Positions 1 through 6,167 of a DNA stretch of 17,930 nucleotides are shown here, in pieces. Source of the stretch: JALYJZ01 sp964476895 (GTDB lineage: Bacteria; Patescibacteriota; SICC01); assembly GCA_964476895.1 (NCBI GenBank), contig CAYZCS010000015.1:1-17930 (forward strand), given 5' to 3'. A program made the translations under genes and the position numbers. The first letter of the stretch is position 1. Every line of letters begins with the position of its first letter. Under the pieces are notes generated by a model, which was given only the letters and a program-made list of their open reading frames with translations, searched no databases and was not told the origin of the DNA.

Positions 1-710
1 TCGGCGTTCACCTGGGCGCCGCGCTCGATCCCGTCGGCGAACCCCAGCTCGTCGAGCTCGTAGAGGAGCGACTTCGAGAGCCCCATCGCGGTGCTCGATC
101 GCTCGGCCAGCTCCGCCACGTACGCCCGCGCGTCGTCGGAGAAGGTATGGCGCGAGTAGACGCAGTTGACGAGGCCGATCTCGCGCGCCCGCTCGGCGTC
201 CACGCGGCCGCCGCGAACGACCAGCTCGAAGGCGCGCTTCTCGCCCACGCTCCGGATCAGCATCGTCATCACCATGGCGGGGACGAAGCCGATGTGGACC
301 TCCGGGTATCCGAGGTACGCGTCATCGGCCGCCAAAATCAGGTCGCAGGCGGTGGCCAGGCCCGCGCCCCCGGCCAGCGCGTTGCCGTGGATCGCGGCCA
401 CGATCGGCTTGGGGAGCCGGCGCATGTGGACGAACAGCCGGCCCAGCTCGCGGGCGTCGGCCACCAGCTCGTCGCGATCGGCCCCGACCATCGCCTCGAT
501 GTGCGCCAGATCGGCGCCGGCGCAGAAGTCCTTCCCTTCGGCGTCGAGCAGGATCGCCTTCACCCGGTCGTCCGCCTCGGCGGCCGCGAACGCCTCCTCG
601 AGCTCCTCGATCGTGGCCGGATCCAGCGCGTTTCGCTTCTCCGGGCGGGACAACGTGACCACGGCGACGCCGTCGTCCTCGACCCGGTAGCGGACGCGTG
701 GCTCGCTCAT
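1..710 (-). CDS. Crotonase-family enoyl-CoA (methylglutaconyl-CoA-like) hydratase, 3' end cut by window edge
   Basis: Translating the minus strand from the ATG at 710-708 gives an open frame of 236 residues that runs off the left edge; the family is usually about 260 residues, so only the last 20-30 are missing. The start (MSEPRVRYRVEDDGVAVVTL) is typical crotonase. The oxyanion-hole segments CAGADL (about 63-68) and ALAGGAGLATACD (about 111-123) are present. The first catalytic Glu of classical enoyl-CoA hydratase is replaced by Gly (GGAGL), while the second is kept in YPEVHIGFVPAMV (about 135-147). That pattern resembles methylglutaconyl-CoA hydratases of leucine breakdown (LiuC type); exact substrate is inference. 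Its ATG overlaps the TGA of the truncated dnaA frame (ATGA). Such catabolism is not expected beside dnaA or in Patescibacteria, so the segment may belong to another genome. Confidence 0.88.
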   Translation of the reverse strand, partial: MSEPRVRYRVEDDGVAVVTLSRPEKRNALDPATIEELEEAFAAAEADDRVKAILLDAEGKDFCAGADLAHIEAMVGADRDELVADARELGRLFVHMRRLPKPIVAAIHGNALAGGAGLATACDLILAADDAYLGYPEVHIGFVPAMVMTMLIRSVGEKRAFELVVRGGRVDAERAREIGLVNCVYSRHTFSDDARAYVAELAERSSTAMGLSKSLLYELDELGFADGIERGAQVNA

Positions 711-1726
711 CGGGCGGGACCCGTCTCGGAAGGGTCGCGGACGTCGCCGTCGGCCTGCGGAACGGCCTCGCCCCGGACCCGATCCACCGAGTCCAGCACG
801 TCGTCGGACACGTCGTAGCGCCGCTCCTGGGCCTTCGTCTTGAGGATCGCGATCCGGGTCTCGAGCTCGGGCGGTCCGAGGTCGGCGATCATGCCCATGG
901 TCAGGCGGCTCATCAGCCGTTCCTCGAGCGTCGCGATCGCCTTCGGCGGCCGGTCGGAAGTGAGGACGATCTGCTTGTCGGCGTCCTTGAGCGCGTTGAA
1001 CGTGTGGAAGAATTCCTCCTGGGTCTGCACCTTGCCGGCCATGAACTGGATGTCGTCGATCATCAGCACGTCCACCTTGCGGTACTTGTTCTTGAGCCGG
1101 GCGGTCTTGTTGGCTTGGATCGAGGAGATCACCTCGTTGGTGAACTTCTCCGCCGTGACGTAGAGGACTTCCTTGTCGCTGGTGCGGCGGATCTCGCTGC
1201 CGATCGCGCGGATCAGGTGGGTCTTGCCGAGCCCCACCGGTCCGTAGATGAAGAGCGGGTTGTACGTGGTGCCGGGATTCTTCGCGACGGCCTTAGCGGC
1301 GGCGTGGGCGAGCTGGTTGGAGCCGGAGACGATGAAGTTCTCGAACGTGCAGCGGACCTGGGGCGCCGCTGACTTGCTGCCGCTCCGGGACGGACGCGCC
1401 GCCGGGGTGGATTCGGAACCTTCGTCCGAATCGGACTCGGAGGTTTCCGCATCGGGATTCGCGACGGGGGCCCCGGCTTCCGGCCGTCCGATCTTGTACT
1501 CGAGCTTCGAGACTTCGGGGGCGTGCTTGGTGACCGCGGAGAGGATATCGTCGCTGAACTTCCGCTTCAGCCATTCCTTGGCGAACGCGCTCGGTACGAG
1601 GATCCGGGCGGTGTCGCCCTGGACCTCCAGGAGCTCCGTGTGCTTCAGCCACGTGGAGAAGTTCGGGCGCGAGATCGTCACCTGAAGCTCACCAAGAACG
1701 GCCTGCCAAATTTTTTTGGGGTCCAT
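707..1726 (-). CDS. dnaA: Chromosomal replication initiator DnaA, truncated after most of the AAA+ domain
   Basis: DnaA binds oriC, melts it and loads the replicative helicase. Numbered from the Met at 1726: domain I is residues 3-80 (KKIWQAVLGELQVTIS), an acidic Ser-rich linker spans about 81-125, and AAA+ domain III begins near 126 with Walker A GPVGLGKT (162-169), Walker B VDVLMIDD (218-225), sensor 1 IVLTSDR (253-259) and an Arg-finger region LEERLMSRL (around 274). Similarity ends near residue 313 (DDVLDSV). The last 26 residues are unrelated, and sensor II plus the helix-turn-helix domain IV are absent; full-length proteins are usually about 450 residues. I read all three minus-strand frames at 711-800 and found no domain IV continuation, so this is not a simple frameshift there. 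Start chosen for family fit and an upstream GGAAAA; Mets at 1756 and 1783 are alternatives. As it stands the protein could not bind DnaA boxes. Confidence 0.9.
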   Translation of the reverse strand: MDPKKIWQAVLGELQVTISRPNFSTWLKHTELLEVQGDTARILVPSAFAKEWLKRKFSDDILSAVTKHAPEVSKLEYKIGRPEAGAPVANPDAETSESDSDEGSESTPAARPSRSGSKSAAPQVRCTFENFIVSGSNQLAHAAAKAVAKNPGTTYNPLFIYGPVGLGKTHLIRAIGSEIRRTSDKEVLYVTAEKFTNEVISSIQANKTARLKNKYRKVDVLMIDDIQFMAGKVQTQEEFFHTFNALKDADKQIVLTSDRPPKAIATLEERLMSRLTMGMIADLGPPELETRIAILKTKAQERRYDVSDDVLDSVDRVRGEAVPQADGDVRDPSETGPAR

Positions 1727-1756
1727 CAATACGTTTTCCAAGTTGTGCTCCGACAT

Positions 1757-1877
1757 GATAGCAGAGCTATCCACAGCATACATAATCCCCGCCGATCATC
1801 CCCAACTCCGGCAGAAACATCCCCAGATCCCGCCGGAAACGGGTCGGCGGGACGGTCACTCGCGCGACGAAATGCGG
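1757..1877. other. Candidate chromosomal replication origin (oriC) between dnaA and rpmH
   Basis: The dnaA-rpmH gap is the usual origin site in many bacteria. It holds one 8/9 DnaA box (1767-1775) and two copies of ATCCCCA (1798-1804 and 1819-1825) spaced 21 bases, about two helical turns, plus a related ATCCCC at 1785-1790. An AT-rich stretch with seven T's lies just inside dnaA (about 1708-1740) and could serve as an unwinding element. Origin assignment rests on gene context and these motifs only; a GC-skew plot over the whole genome would be needed to confirm it. Confidence 0.45.
1767..1775 (+). promoter_or_regulatory. DnaA box (CTATCCACA, one mismatch to TTATCCACA)
   Basis: Eight of nine bases match the consensus DnaA box. 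It lies just upstream of the likely dnaA start codons, overlapping a weak minus-strand -10-like TATGCT (1780-1775), so it could both seed an origin complex and autoregulate dnaA. A single box is modest evidence, and the ATCCCCA repeats nearby are poorer matches. Confidence 0.5.
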
Positions 1878-1883
1878 TACACT
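1878..1883 (+). promoter_or_regulatory. -10-like element TACACT for leaderless rpmH
   Basis: TACACT is followed by six bases (GGACGG) and then the GTG start codon of rpmH at 1890. With the usual -10 to +1 distance, transcription would begin on the G of the start codon, giving a leaderless mRNA. No convincing -35 box is visible. The same geometry recurs at other unit starts in this window. Confidence 0.5.
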
Positions 1884-1889
1884 GGACGG

Positions 1890-2033
1890 GTGGTTAAGCG
1901 AACATACCAGCCCTCGAAGCGCCGCCGGGCACGCAAACACGGGTTCCGGAAGCGCATGCAGACCCGGGACGGCCAGCAGATCCTGGCGCGCCGCCGGGCC
2001 AAGGGACGCAAGCGCCTGACGGTGACGGCGTGA
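1890..2033 (+). CDS. rpmH: 50S ribosomal protein L34
   Basis: The 47-residue product MVKRTYQPSKRRRARKHGFR and onward is the nearly invariant, very basic L34 sequence; it binds 23S rRNA in the large subunit. Length matches the family (44-50 residues). The start is GTG at 1890, giving MVKRTYQ; an in-frame ATG at 1872 would add six residues not seen in the family and would lie upstream of the predicted transcription start. The gene opens the rpmH-rnpA-yidD-yidC-khpB operon, diverging from dnaA. Its stop codon overlaps the GTG of rnpA (GTGA), suggesting translational coupling. Confidence 0.95.
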   Translation: MVKRTYQPSKRRRARKHGFRKRMQTRDGQQILARRRAKGRKRLTVTA

Positions 2034-2395
2034 CGGCGGCCTCGCTCATCATGATGATTCCGCGGACGTTCCGGCTCAGGAAGACCGACGAATTCGACCG
2101 GGTATTCAGCGAAGGCCGGGCCGCACACGGCCGGCTGATCAGCCTCCGGCTCCGTCCGGCGGACGGATTCAAGGCCGGGTTCGTGGTCGGCAAGTCCGTC
2201 AGCGAACGGGCCGTCGTCCGGAACCGGACGAAGCGCCGGCTCCGGGACATCGTGCGTACGGCCCAGCCCCGGCTCGGCACCGCCGAGATCGTCGTTTCGG
2301 CGAAGCGTCCGGCGGCTACGGCCGAACATGCGGCGTTGGCCGATGAATTCAATGCGCTGCTCGCGCGACTGGAACGGCCGGAGGACCGCGCATGA
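2030..2395 (+). CDS. rnpA: Ribonuclease P protein component
   Basis: The protein subunit of RNase P assists the catalytic RNA in 5' maturation of pre-tRNAs. The 121-residue product has the family opening IPRTFRLRKTDEFDRVF (about 10-26), the central beta region, and the diagnostic RNR box RNRTKRRLRD (64-73) that contacts the RNA. Length agrees with the family (110-130). The GTG start at 2030 overlaps the rpmH stop by four bases, but Met at 2051 or 2054 (MIPRTFRLRK) matches the usual N-terminus better; the true start is unsettled. Downstream, the stop overlaps the ATG of yidD. Confidence 0.94.
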   Translation: MTAASLIMMIPRTFRLRKTDEFDRVFSEGRAAHGRLISLRLRPADGFKAGFVVGKSVSERAVVRNRTKRRLRDIVRTAQPRLGTAEIVVSAKRPAATAEHAALADEFNALLARLERPEDRA

Positions 2396-2631
2396 GCCGC
2401 CGCGCCGTCATCGGCCTGATCGCCCTGTACCAGCGAACCCTCTCGCCGGACCACGGCTGGCTCAAGGGCCGGCGGCCGTACGGTACCTGCCGGTTCCACC
2501 CGACCTGCTCGGAGTACGCCAAGGAAGCCGTGGAGCGGTTCGGGGTACGCCGGGGCCTCTGGCTCGGCATGAAGCGGATCGGCCGCTGCCACCCCGGCGC
2601 CGCCGGCGGATTCGACCCCGTAAGGAGATAA
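2392..2631 (+). CDS. yidD: Membrane protein insertion efficiency factor YidD
   Basis: This 79-residue protein has the YidD signature: YQRTLSPDHGW near residue 13, CRFHPTCSEYAKEAVERFG (33-51), LGMKRIGRCHP (58-68) and the C-terminal GGFDPV. The three conserved cysteines are at 33, 39 and 66. YidD is a small, membrane-associated helper of YidC-mediated insertion; its biochemical role is poorly defined. The ATG overlaps the rnpA stop (ATGA). Position between rnpA and yidC is the conserved bacterial order. Confidence 0.95.
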   Translation: MSRRAVIGLIALYQRTLSPDHGWLKGRRPYGTCRFHPTCSEYAKEAVERFGVRRGLWLGMKRIGRCHPGAAGGFDPVRR

Positions 2632-2640
2632 CGAGGAACC

Positions 2641-3501
2641 ATGGAACTACTCACGACCATCTTTTTCGACCCGATATTCAACGCGCTGATCTGGCTGTAC
2701 GGCCTGACTGGCGACTTCGGCGTCGCGATTATCGTACTGACCCTGCTGGTCCGGCTGGTGGTGGGGCCGTTCTCCGCCAAGGCGTTCAAGGCGCAGCGGC
2801 GGATGCAGGCGCTGCAGCCGGAGCTCAAGAAACTCCAGGAGAAGCACAAGGACGACCGCGAGACGCTGGCCAAGGAGATGATGGCTTTCTACCAGAAGGA
2901 GGGCGTGAACCCGGCGGCCTCGTGCCTGCCGACGCTGGTCCAGATTCCGTTCCTGATCGTGATTTTCTTCGCGATCAAGGACGTAATTGAAAATAAGGCG
3001 TTCGACCTCTACCCGTTCGTCTCTCATCCCGGTGAAGTGGACAAAATGTTCTTTGGCGTGCTCGACCTTTCGACGGTCGGCTTCCAGCCCTCGAACATCA
3101 TCCTCGGCGTAATCACCGCGGGCGTGATGTTCTGGCAGGCGCGGATGATGATGCCGAAGGACGGCGAGATACCGGGCATGAGCCGGCAACTGATGTTCCT
3201 GTTCCCGGTGCTGACGCTGGTGTTCGCGGTCATCCTGCCGGCCGCCCTGCCGCTCTACTGGGCCAGCTCCACCGCCTTCACGATTCTCCAGCAGTACTAC
3301 ATCATCCGGCGGCATCCGCTGTCGGCGGAACGGGCCGTGGCCGTGGAAGACTGGAACGAGGCGAACCCGTCCGACCCGGTGGACGGCGCGGCCAAACGGA
3401 AAACGAAGGGCACGCAGGCCAGAGGAAAACGAGGCAAGAAAGGCGCCCAGGTGACCGTCCGGTCGCGCGGCAAGGGCAGTAAGGGTAAGGGCCGGAAATG
3501 A
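2641..3501 (+). CDS. yidC: Membrane protein insertase YidC/Oxa1, short form
   Basis: This insertase places proteins into the inner membrane, alone or with Sec. The 286-residue product is the short Oxa1-type form without the large periplasmic domain of proteobacteria. Hydrophobic segments lie at about 10-40, 95-120, 155-172, 188-205 and 205-225. The conserved groove arginine is probably R38 in LTLLVRLVVGP. A cytoplasmic hairpin (about 48-90) follows, rich in Lys/Glu/Gln. The tail from about 243 is very basic (KRKTKGTQARGKRGKKG), as in forms that contact the ribosome directly. A GAGG motif four bases upstream, with AAGGAG further up, supports the ATG at 2641. The stop overlaps the next gene (ATGA). 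Confidence 0.95.
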   Translation: MELLTTIFFDPIFNALIWLYGLTGDFGVAIIVLTLLVRLVVGPFSAKAFKAQRRMQALQPELKKLQEKHKDDRETLAKEMMAFYQKEGVNPAASCLPTLVQIPFLIVIFFAIKDVIENKAFDLYPFVSHPGEVDKMFFGVLDLSTVGFQPSNIILGVITAGVMFWQARMMMPKDGEIPGMSRQLMFLFPVLTLVFAVILPAALPLYWASSTAFTILQQYYIIRRHPLSAERAVAVEDWNEANPSDPVDGAAKRKTKGTQARGKRGKKGAQVTVRSRGKGSKGKGRK

Positions 3502-3953
3502 CGACGCAGACCCTCACCCAGCCCCGTGAACTGCTCGCCGAGCTCCTGGCGAAGATGGGAATAGACGCCACGGTCGAGCAGCGCGAGGACGACCCGCCGC
3601 TGCTAGAGATCGTCGATGTCGAGGACCCGGCCACGCTGATCGGCCATCGCGGCGAAGCGATCCGTTCGCTCCAGCACGTGCTGCGGGTGATGGTCGCGCG
3701 CGCCGGCGGCTCGCCGACCGCGATCGTGGATGTGGACGGCTACCGCAGCCGCCAGCAGGACCAGCTCAAGGAGACCGCCAAGCAGAAGGCGGAAGAGGTG
3801 AAGCAGACCGGCCGGCTGACCGTGCTCTCGCCGATGACCTCATACGAGCGGCGGCTGGTACACGTGGAGCTGCGGGACGATCCCGAGGTGACCACCGAGT
3901 CGATCGGCGAGGGCGGCGGCCGGCGGGTGATGATCAAGAAGATCGAGAGCTGA
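3498..3953 (+). CDS. khpB: KH-R3H RNA-binding protein KhpB/Jag (no Jag_N domain)
   Basis: A 151-residue single-stranded nucleic-acid-binding protein. A KH-type domain occupies about 1-80 with the GxxG loop GHRG at 49-52; a charged helix follows (83-104); the R3H domain is about 108-150 with the R-x3-H core (R118, H122) in SYERRLVHVELRDDPEV. The extra N-terminal Jag_N domain of Firmicutes homologues is absent. KhpB/EloR proteins are linked to post-transcriptional control and cell elongation in Gram-positives; the role here is inferred. The ATG overlaps the yidC stop, and AAGGG stretches upstream may serve as a ribosome site. It ends the operon before a probable terminator. Confidence 0.93.
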   Translation: MTTQTLTQPRELLAELLAKMGIDATVEQREDDPPLLEIVDVEDPATLIGHRGEAIRSLQHVLRVMVARAGGSPTAIVDVDGYRSRQQDQLKETAKQKAEEVKQTGRLTVLSPMTSYERRLVHVELRDDPEVTTESIGEGGGRRVMIKKIES

Positions 3954-4004
3954 CGCCCCCAGCTTCACGCTCAAACGCCTTCAAAGCAACGACACATCCG
4001 AAGT

Positions 4005-4035
4005 AACGCGCGGAGCCCAGCCCCGTAGCGTTTTT
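4005..4035 (+). terminator. Probable intrinsic terminator after khpB
   Basis: AACGC (4005-4009) plus CGG (4011-4013) can pair with CCG (4023-4025) and GCGTT (4028-4032), with a ten-base loop and a small internal bulge. Five T's follow directly (4031-4035). The position, 50 bases after the khpB stop and before the next promoter, fits operon termination. The stem is imperfect and part of the T tract takes part in it. Confidence 0.5.
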
Positions 4036-4071
4036 CGCGCAAAGCCGGGAGCGTCAGCCCACGCAGACCTC

Positions 4072-4077
4072 TACAAT
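4072..4077 (+). promoter_or_regulatory. -10 element TACAAT, leaderless start of the polysaccharide locus
   Basis: TACAAT matches five of six bases of TATAAT and is followed by exactly six bases (GAGTTT) before the ATG at 4084. The predicted +1 is therefore the A of the start codon. No TTGACA-like box is visible at 16-18 bases upstream, and there is no Shine-Dalgarno sequence. Confidence 0.6.
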
Positions 4078-4083
4078 GAGTTT

Positions 4084-5439
4084 ATGAAGGCTGCTTGGAT
4101 GCGCCTGGGCAAACGCGCGTCGGACCGGTGGGTCCGCGGGCTCTTGCTGCTCACCGTCTTCCTACTTCCCGTCGGGAGCGTCTGGATCATCTCCGAGGCG
4201 AACGCCACGGTCGCGGGAGCGCGGAACAGCTTCGCCGTGCCGGTCGTTTACCTGATCGAGGGGCTGGTGCTGCTGACGACCGCGGCATGGAGTGCCACCC
4301 GGCTCCGGGACGCCCGGCACCGGAAGGCGTTGCGGCAGGGCGCTTCCCTGTTAGTCCCGCTCCTCGGCCTGGTCGCGCTGGCGGCCGCTTCCGTCCTTTG
4401 GGCGCCGCAGAAGCTTTTAGCGGCGGCGGGAGCCGCGCACCTTACCGTCGCGTTTTCCCTGGCGGCCATGCTGGCGTACGAGCTCCGCGACCGCGCGTTC
4501 CTTCGGGCGGTATTCTGGACGTTCACCGCGGCCGCCGCGCTCCAGGCCGTCTGGGGCATCGCGCAGTACGCGGCCCAGCAGGACTTCGGCCTCTGGCGGC
4601 TCGGTGAGAGCGGCCTGGCGCCGAACAAGACCGGCATCGCCAAGGTCGCGACGGGCGACGGGCCGCTGGTCCGTGCTTACGGCAGCCTTCCGCACCCGAA
4701 CGTCCTGGCCGCCTACCTGTCCCTGGCCGCGTTCTGGGTCGGCACGGTCGTCTTCTGGAAGAACGGCGAGCGGTCGCGGCTGCGGCAGCTCGGCTTCGCG
4801 CTGCTCCTGGCTCTGCTCGGGGCAGGACTGCTCGTGACGTTCTCCCGGGTGGCGATCATCGCCACGCTGGTGGGCGGCGTGCTGGTCGCGCTCTTTTCCT
4901 GGCGGCGCTGGCAGTGGCTGCCGTCGGCCGCCGGAATCGCCGCCGCCGTGACGCTCGCGGCCGCGCTCGTGCTGGCTCCGGCGCTGATGCAGCGCACCAG
5001 TCTCGAGTCCCGGGAAGAAACCGGCATCACCAACCGCACCGTCGGCTACCGCCAGGCGGCGCTGGTAATCACCACCCAACCGCACGGGGCGGGCATCGGC
5101 AACTTCGTCCCGGCGGCGCACCGGCTCGATGCCGGCCGGCCGGCCTACCAGTACCAGCCCGCGCACAACGTGCCGCTGCTCGCGACCGCGGAGCTCGGCC
5201 TCCTCGGCGGGGCGCTGCTGGCGTGGTTCGCGGTCCGGCTGGGCCGGCGCTTCCACCGTAGTTCGTCACGGAACCGCCAGGAGCGCTCCGTCGAATTCAT
5301 GCTGTTCTCCGTCACCGGCGCCTTCGTGCTGATGGCCGCCGCCGACCACTTCCTCTGGAGCCAAGTACCGGGGCTGCTACTGGGCGCGGTGCTACTGGGC
5401 GCGTTGCTGTCGCGAGCTAACGATTCGCGATCCGCTTGA
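4084..5439 (+). CDS. O-antigen ligase/polymerase (Wzy/WaaL superfamily) membrane protein, copy 1
   Basis: A 451-residue polytopic inner-membrane protein with about 11-12 hydrophobic segments. Family landmarks are the RAYGSLPHPNVLAAYL stretch (197-212), FSR (253-255) at the start of a mid-protein helix, the large external loop with R318 (TNRTVGYRQA), GAGIGNF (335-341) and PAHN (359-362), then the last helices. Members either polymerise lipid-linked repeats (Wzy) or ligate glycans to an acceptor (WaaL, or protein O-glycosyltransferases such as PglL); sequence alone does not separate these. It is the first gene of the locus and appears to have its own leaderless promoter. Its last 23 bases overlap the convergent methyltransferase. 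GC content is high, like the core chromosome. Confidence 0.85.
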   Translation: MKAAWMRLGKRASDRWVRGLLLLTVFLLPVGSVWIISEANATVAGARNSFAVPVVYLIEGLVLLTTAAWSATRLRDARHRKALRQGASLLVPLLGLVALAAASVLWAPQKLLAAAGAAHLTVAFSLAAMLAYELRDRAFLRAVFWTFTAAAALQAVWGIAQYAAQQDFGLWRLGESGLAPNKTGIAKVATGDGPLVRAYGSLPHPNVLAAYLSLAAFWVGTVVFWKNGERSRLRQLGFALLLALLGAGLLVTFSRVAIIATLVGGVLVALFSWRRWQWLPSAAGIAAAVTLAAALVLAPALMQRTSLESREETGITNRTVGYRQAALVITTQPHGAGIGNFVPAAHRLDAGRPAYQYQPAHNVPLLATAELGLLGGALLAWFAVRLGRRFHRSSSRNRQERSVEFMLFSVTGAFVLMAAADHFLWSQVPGLLLGAVLLGALLSRANDSRSA

Positions 5440-6088
5440 GCAGCCGGTAGGGCGCCACCAGGAACGGCAAGCGCCTTTTGATTTTCAACCGTCGCCGGTT
5501 GTAGATCAGCGATTTTTGCTTGACCCGCTCGGCGTCCTTGCCGATGTACGAGATGATGGAGATGTCGTTCGGGATGAAGAAGTGCGGCCCGTACTTAGTG
5601 AAGTCCCGCTTCTTCCATTGGTGGCGATGGCGCATGTATTCGTTGCCATATTCATCCTCTTGTACGCCGATGTCTTTCGGCGTTACGACGATCACGTTCC
5701 GACTGATTTTCAGGCAGTCCTTAAGGAGCCGCTTTCCATCCTTTTCGCTGACATGTTCGATGATATCGACGAGCAACACCAAGTCGTACTTGGTCTTCAG
5801 TTTACGTACGGTTTCGGTCGCCTCGCCGATGTAAACGTTATCGTAGATTTTCCGCTGGAGCGGAGTGACGAATTTGGCAAATCCCTCTACCGCGTCTATG
5901 CGGTGCTTCCACCTTCCGAAGTCCCCGGAATAATGCTCTTCTTCGTCGCCTCCCCACAGCTCCACGTATTCGCGGGCAAGGAAACCGTACTTGCCGAATC
6001 CCGCACCCACGTCGAGCAGCTTCTTTGGATGCGTGAGCATGATCAGCTCGGTGATCTCGTTAATCTTGTAAGGGTGGCTTGAAGGCAT
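5417..6088 (-). CDS. Class I SAM-dependent methyltransferase
   Basis: A 223-residue soluble protein with the Rossmann methyltransferase motifs: SAM-binding motif I LLDVGAGFGKYG (24-35), acidic post-I strand IDAVEGF (64-70) and motif II YDLVLLVDIIEHVS (101-114). The C-terminus is strongly basic (RRRLKIKRRLP, then RLLKRIANR), suggesting contact with membrane phospholipid or lipid-linked substrate. In this setting it probably methylates a sugar of the surface glycan; the substrate is unknown. It is the only minus-strand gene of the locus, and 23 bases of its 3' end overlap the previous gene. A hand count of one line (5641-5700) gives about 52% GC against about 68% in the gmd region, suggesting import. 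TACGAT six bases upstream of the ATG predicts leaderless transcription. Confidence 0.85.
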   Translation of the reverse strand: MPSSHPYKINEITELIMLTHPKKLLDVGAGFGKYGFLAREYVELWGGDEEEHYSGDFGRWKHRIDAVEGFAKFVTPLQRKIYDNVYIGEATETVRKLKTKYDLVLLVDIIEHVSEKDGKRLLKDCLKISRNVIVVTPKDIGVQEDEYGNEYMRHRHQWKKRDFTKYGPHFFIPNDISIISYIGKDAERVKQKSLIYNRRRLKIKRRLPFLVAPYRLLKRIANR

Positions 6089-6094
6089 GAACCC

Positions 6095-6100
6095 ATCGTA
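6095..6100 (-). promoter_or_regulatory. -10-like element TACGAT for leaderless methyltransferase gene
   Basis: On the minus strand TACGAT (6100 down to 6095) is followed by GGGTTC and then the ATG at 6088, the same six-base spacing as at 1878 and 4072. A weak -35-like ATGAAG sits 17 bases upstream (6123-6118). It diverges from the flippase promoter within a 79-base intergenic region. Confidence 0.5.
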
Positions 6101-6152
6101 CCGCTTTTTCTTTTAATCTTCATCGCGCGTATCCGCGGACCCCGCCATTGCA

Positions 6153-6158
6153 TACAAT
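6153..6158 (+). promoter_or_regulatory. -10 element TACAAT for the flippase operon
   Basis: TACAAT is followed by nine bases (GAATCCTGC) and the ATG at 6168. The mRNA would start about 2-3 bases before the start codon, leaving no room for a Shine-Dalgarno sequence. It begins the plus-strand run of genes from the flippase onward. Confidence 0.55.
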
Positions 6159-6167
6159 GAATCCTGC

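Noticed and set aside
711..800. A simple frameshift hiding the missing DnaA domain IV
   Set aside because: I translated all three minus-strand frames here; none gives the sensor II/RELEGAL sequence or a helix-turn-helix, so one indel cannot explain the truncation.
147..818. Plus-strand open frames at the left edge
   Set aside because: Their translations are compositional shadows; the minus strand encodes a clear crotonase with oxyanion-hole motifs.
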